Assembly: GCA_026874595.1 (NCBI GenBank)
Contig: CM049307.1
Location: 22,361,079-22,425,078, forward strand
DNA: 64,000 bases
Direction: 5' to 3'
Source of the DNA: Sipunculus nudus
Lineage: Eukaryota > Annelida > Sipuncula > Golfingiida > Sipunculidae
The notes under the pieces are model-generated. The model did no database searches and had not been told where the DNA came from. It saw nothing but the letters and a program-made list of their open reading frames with translations. Shown here one piece after another: positions 60,620 through 64,000 of the stretch. The first letter of the stretch is position 1. Each line of letters begins with the position of its first letter. Made by a program: the position numbers and the translations under genes.

Positions 60620-61204
60620 TTATACTGGAGAGTTGTGGAGCTCCTGCCTTTTCTGTGTCTGGTCGCCTGTGGGGAATGATGCTTTTCTTTTATTCTGCTC
60701 TCCAAGTTTAATCGACTTTAAGAAGTTGTCAGTCTCTATCACCTTCATTTTATCTGCCCGGGAGGTGGAGCATGAGCGTGATCTGTTGACTTTCGTCTGT
60801 CTTCTAGCTTTTCTGGACTTGCGACCACTATTAGAGATTTCACCATTCTTGCAATTTACATCTACGTCGGTAAGTTTTGAGTTTGGGTGATGTGATGATT
60901 GAGGCTGGTCCAGATTTTCAGCCATCATTTCTGCTGGCCTATCCAGCTGCTTAGTGGCATCTGTCAGTTTTTCTATCTAACATGCAGGATCACCCGCTTG
61001 TTGGCAGACTCTACATTTCACAGGGTTCTCACACGCTCGCTTAAGGTGACCTAATAGAAAACAGTTTCCGCACATTGTATTCGCGCGTTTCTCTTCGTCT
61101 TTCTGTTCCCGATGGTAAATACTGGCCCGGTAAAGCAACATTTGTATTTTGTTTGGTACTGGGGTGGTATTGATATATACACAAACCCGCGGCCTGCCTT
61201 CCAT
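60620..61204 (-). pseudogene. LINE ORF1 fragment with zinc knuckles
   Basis: RNA-binding ORF1 remainder. CGNCFLLGHLKRAC is a good CCHC knuckle. CRVCQQAGDPAC is a second that has lost the usual GHK segment. A stop follows at once, then a polar tail in the same direction (MMAENLDQPQSS ... LHNSPV) rich in Ser, Arg and Lys. The 5' part is missing because the insertion is truncated. Confidence 0.75.
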
Positions 61205-61206
61205 CT

Positions 61207-61245
61207 GGTAGGGGTGTTACATAACCACAACCGTTTCCCCGTTTT
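61207..61245. repeat. LINE left flanking repeat (probable TSD copy)
   Basis: GGTAGGGGTGTTACATAACC then ACAACCGTTTCCCCGTTT; differs from 56836-56873 by one substitution and one inserted C. Confidence 0.65.
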
Positions 61246-61319
61246 ATAGGATATTTTAAATTATGATATTTCACGTATTGTTTAAAGACAATTCAATATT
61301 ACATCTGAGATAACTCATA

Positions 61320-61652
61320 TATAAAGCCATATTTCTGGACTGTGTAAATATGGACAATTTAGTTCTTTTATATATAAATGTTTAATTAATAGACTTTTCA
61401 CAAGTTTCTGACGTCGGATGAATGCGAATCTTAATTCATATATGTCTCTCAACAATGGACAATTATAAGGTATATATATGTATATATATATATGGATATA
61501 TATATGAATGTGGTTAGAATTCACCTGATGATCGGGTCGCACCCCGTGAAACAGACTGTTGTGAATTAACAGTGTTGTTTTTCTCCAGAGTTATACCGCT
61601 CTGGCCTAGTCTGTAGGCCATAGAGCACTTTACATCGGAGGGTAACACTACC

Positions 61653-61736
<84 letters not shown>

Positions 61737-62590
61737 GGGCCATGTTATGTAATATGTGAGACTGGCCACAAGTAAAGACTAAGAGTGCTGAACAGTCTAA
61801 ACAGACAACACAATGGTCAGGTACATTTGTACAACATCATGTCCAGTGGAAACTGCAAATATGAATCTGTCTAAAAATAAGGGAATTTAGGTTTCACAAG
61901 TTCAATACTTTAAAATGCCGTAAGCTCTCTCCTCATAATGGAATAATCAAAGCAATTGAACAAACCTGGGCATTACATTTTGGTAAAAGTAACAATCTCC
62001 TCAATGTTACAACAACCATACTTTTGGCCCACAGAAACGGCATAAAAAATAATATATATTTTTTACCCATCCCGCCCTGCAATATTATGAAAAAGTCAAT
62101 CTTCAAGGGCCTGCAGGATGGGATAGGCTGCAGACCCCGCAGCCAGGGGGCGGTTTCTGGCCCACTCAGAGCTCTAGAGCATTACATCAACAGCCAAGCA
62201 ACCCCCTCATTTGTATGTATGAGCCAATCAAAAATAAAGTGCAACAAGCATTTGAAGTGATGTAAATAATTTCCTTTTTCATATCTTTAGGAGACTAACT
62301 ACTCTGTCAATGCTTTGCACAAGTTTTCTTTCATTTGATGCATTTGAATAAAGGTATAGTATGCAATTCTTGTGTTGGATTTTGGCAATATTAACGTTTG
62401 TTATCATGATTACTTTTTTATTTATTTATTTTTTTAAATATTGTTTTGGTGGAGGTAACCGCCTCCATTTTAAATGCTTACTTAACTACATATATGTACA
62501 TCTGCAGAATTCCATTCCGGTTTCGGACTACGTGACGGGGCAGTATCACACGCTTCCTCTCAATTTATATCCTGGTGTTAACCAGGCCCG
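61320..62590. other. Region without a supported gene
   Basis: AT-rich; two (TA)n arrays. No gene is recognised. Confidence 0.4.
61656..61735. repeat. (TA)n microsatellite
   Basis: About 39 AT repeats, the longest in the window. Confidence 0.95.
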
Positions 62591-62845
62591 GTGACTACTG
62601 CACCTGCGGGCCCTGGGTGTGTAATCGTCCCCATTGCCCATTCCTCCCGAAAGGCGCACTCATTTGTTAGTGTAACACGGCCGTTGGGCACGGCCTTCCC
62701 ATGAAGCCTGCAGAGCGCTCACCCTGAGGGGGGGGGGGGGGGGGGGGCCGACCGTGAAAAATCACACCGCCTCGGCTGAGATTCGAACTCACGATCTCCC
62801 GGCTTTGAGTCATGCACTCTACCCCTGAGCCACAGAAGCCGGTCA
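62590..62845 (-). mobile_element. tRNA-derived SINE
   Basis: Minus strand: the head at 62769-62842 has GGCTCAGGGGTAGAG (D-arm/A-box) and GAGTTCGAATCTC (B-box), with 6 of 7 acceptor pairs (GCTTCTG against CCGAGGC). The anticodon arm does not pair, so it is not a working tRNA. A 20-base G/C run follows, then a GC-rich body. Confidence 0.65.
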
Positions 62846-62989
62846 TACTTTTTGAAGTATTCATAAAGTAAACGTAATCATAATCGATTACGTAAAATTA
62901 TGATGCTAATCGTAATCGTTATCGTAATCATTTACTTTTAAAGTAATCATAATCGTAATCGATTACATATATCAAGTAATCACCCCATG

Positions 62990-62993
<4 letters not shown>

Positions 62994-63042
<49 letters not shown>
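62994..63042. repeat. (TA)n microsatellite
   Basis: About 24 AT repeats. Confidence 0.95.
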
Positions 63043-63043
<1 letters not shown>

Positions 63044-63044
63044 T

Positions 63045-63453
63045 GACCCAATAAATACCACAACGCCGAATATATTTCGATCAGCTGTTGTTTCCCAAAG
63101 GGCACATAAATCATGGAAATGATAACCCTTGACAGGACACCCAGTGAAACCATGACACAACAAATTTTCTGTTCGCGTGAATATACATATAAAGTAGAGC
63201 AATAGAGTGCGCATACCTTCGCTAAGTCACACAAATCTTCTGTATCTCATGAACAACTGAGCGGAAATAATACCTGATTCTGCCGCCTGATTATAGCACC
63301 ACTATTATACATGTAAAACATTTAAACAAGATCTTAGATAAACATTAAATTGAATATTGAATTAAACGTTAAATTTAGCGCTCTTAATTCAAGTATACTC
63401 ATATTTAAAAGTTTTTTCGTCAATCAATTCTTCTTCGACACAATATATATATA

Positions 63454-63535
<82 letters not shown>

Positions 63536-64000
63536 TAGAAAGAGAGAGAGTGAAGTCTATATGAGACCACCAATAGGACTGGTCAAAAGTGATCTTAAGT
63601 CACAGGTGGGCAGGATGCGGTCGATTCACTGAAGGTTGGTCTTGATATAAATTTTATGGAACACAAACACCAAAGTGTGAACCTACACGGCCGGCTTATT
63701 TATAATACCTGAAGACAATAAAGGAGCGCATGTTAATGTATATGTATCTTCTAATACTTATAAAAGGAATTCGGTTCACGTTTGTTCGCAGTGTTCTCTA
63801 AAACCGCGTTGTGTACAATATTGTGCCATATATCATTTGAAAGGTTATTGTCCCCCCAGTGACATAGGCGATATGAAAATAAATAATTTTTAATGTACAT
63901 TTAATTTTGAGTGATTTTTCCGTTTTTTACCGAGCACAGCCGAACTGCCTTCGGCAATCACCGGAATGTATACATCGTGGTCACTTAACCTCTAACACAA
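63045..64000. other. End region without a supported gene
   Basis: AT-rich, with one compound TA/GA microsatellite. Just before it, 62865-62975 is a run of ATCGTAATCGTTATCGTAAT-like repeats. Confidence 0.4.
63443..63550. repeat. Compound (TA)n(GA)n microsatellite
   Basis: AT repeats to 63488, then GA repeats to about 63550. Confidence 0.95.

Larger units (their letters stand above)
56874..61206 (-). mobile_element. 5'-truncated L1/Tx1-like LINE with (TA)n tail
   Basis: Reading on the minus strand, the order is ORF1 remainder with CCHC knuckles, AP-type endonuclease, reverse transcriptase, C-terminal Cys/His region, then a (TA)n tail at 56875-56921. About 37 bases following the tail (56836-56873) match about 38 bases before the 5' end (61207-61245) with 2 differences, consistent with a target duplication. 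Stops, frame changes and an internal deletion make it inactive. CCHC knuckles in ORF1 and the wording of the reverse transcriptase favour the L1/Tx1 group; the exact clade is inference. Confidence 0.85.

Noticed and set aside
62769-62842. Functional tRNA gene on the minus strand
   Set aside because: A and B boxes are present but the anticodon stem does not pair; a SINE body follows.

Overview
This window is nuclear DNA from an invertebrate animal. The genes are split by GT-AG introns, coding density is very low, (TA)n microsatellites and poly-G/C runs are abundant, and mobile-element remnants cover much of the sequence. The flavour of the repeats (hairpin-bounded elements with internal tandem units, tRNA-headed SINEs) suggests a mollusc or another lophotrochozoan. 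That is inference; no species is claimed.

The only host genes I can support form a cluster of four paralogous astacin-family (M12A) zinc metalloproteases in the first 43.6 kb. Each is a compact secreted enzyme of about 245 residues: a short signal peptide, a very short propeptide with the FEGD aspartate-switch motif, and one catalytic domain with no CUB, EGF or ShK tail. All share the same seven coding exons, intron phases and a downstream 3'UTR exon. Genes A (5235 to 1400) and B (14473 to 9450) lie on the minus strand. Genes C (23401 to 32340) and D (35253 to 43590) lie on the plus strand, so two tandem pairs face away from each other across about 9 kb of repeats. A, C and D look intact. B is a pseudogene: it has lost one base inside the zinc-binding motif, lost the GT of one splice donor, and gained a stop near its C-terminus. 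A and B lie in tandem units of about 8.5 kb (1-8537 and 8538-17330). Their 3'-flanks are nearly identical while exons and introns differ by roughly 10%, which suggests recent gene conversion.

The introns and flanks hold several elements with readable boundaries. These are a 1.7 kb non-autonomous hAT element with a perfect 8-bp target duplication (gene D intron 4), a 255-bp Harbinger-like MITE with a TAA duplication inside a 38-bp minisatellite (gene C intron 2), four copies of a small family with CAGNGGCGGATCC-like ends and 5-bp duplications, and a probable solo LTR in B.

From 43.6 kb to the end there are no host genes that I can recognise. In order this stretch holds hairpin-plus-tandem-unit elements (units about 350, 144 and 275 bp), a 31-bp minisatellite, a 22-bp minisatellite, a tRNA-like repeat, a 5'-truncated L1/Tx1-like LINE on the minus strand (56874-61206) with a (TA)n tail and a probable 37-bp target duplication, a tRNA-derived SINE, and AT-rich unassigned sequence.
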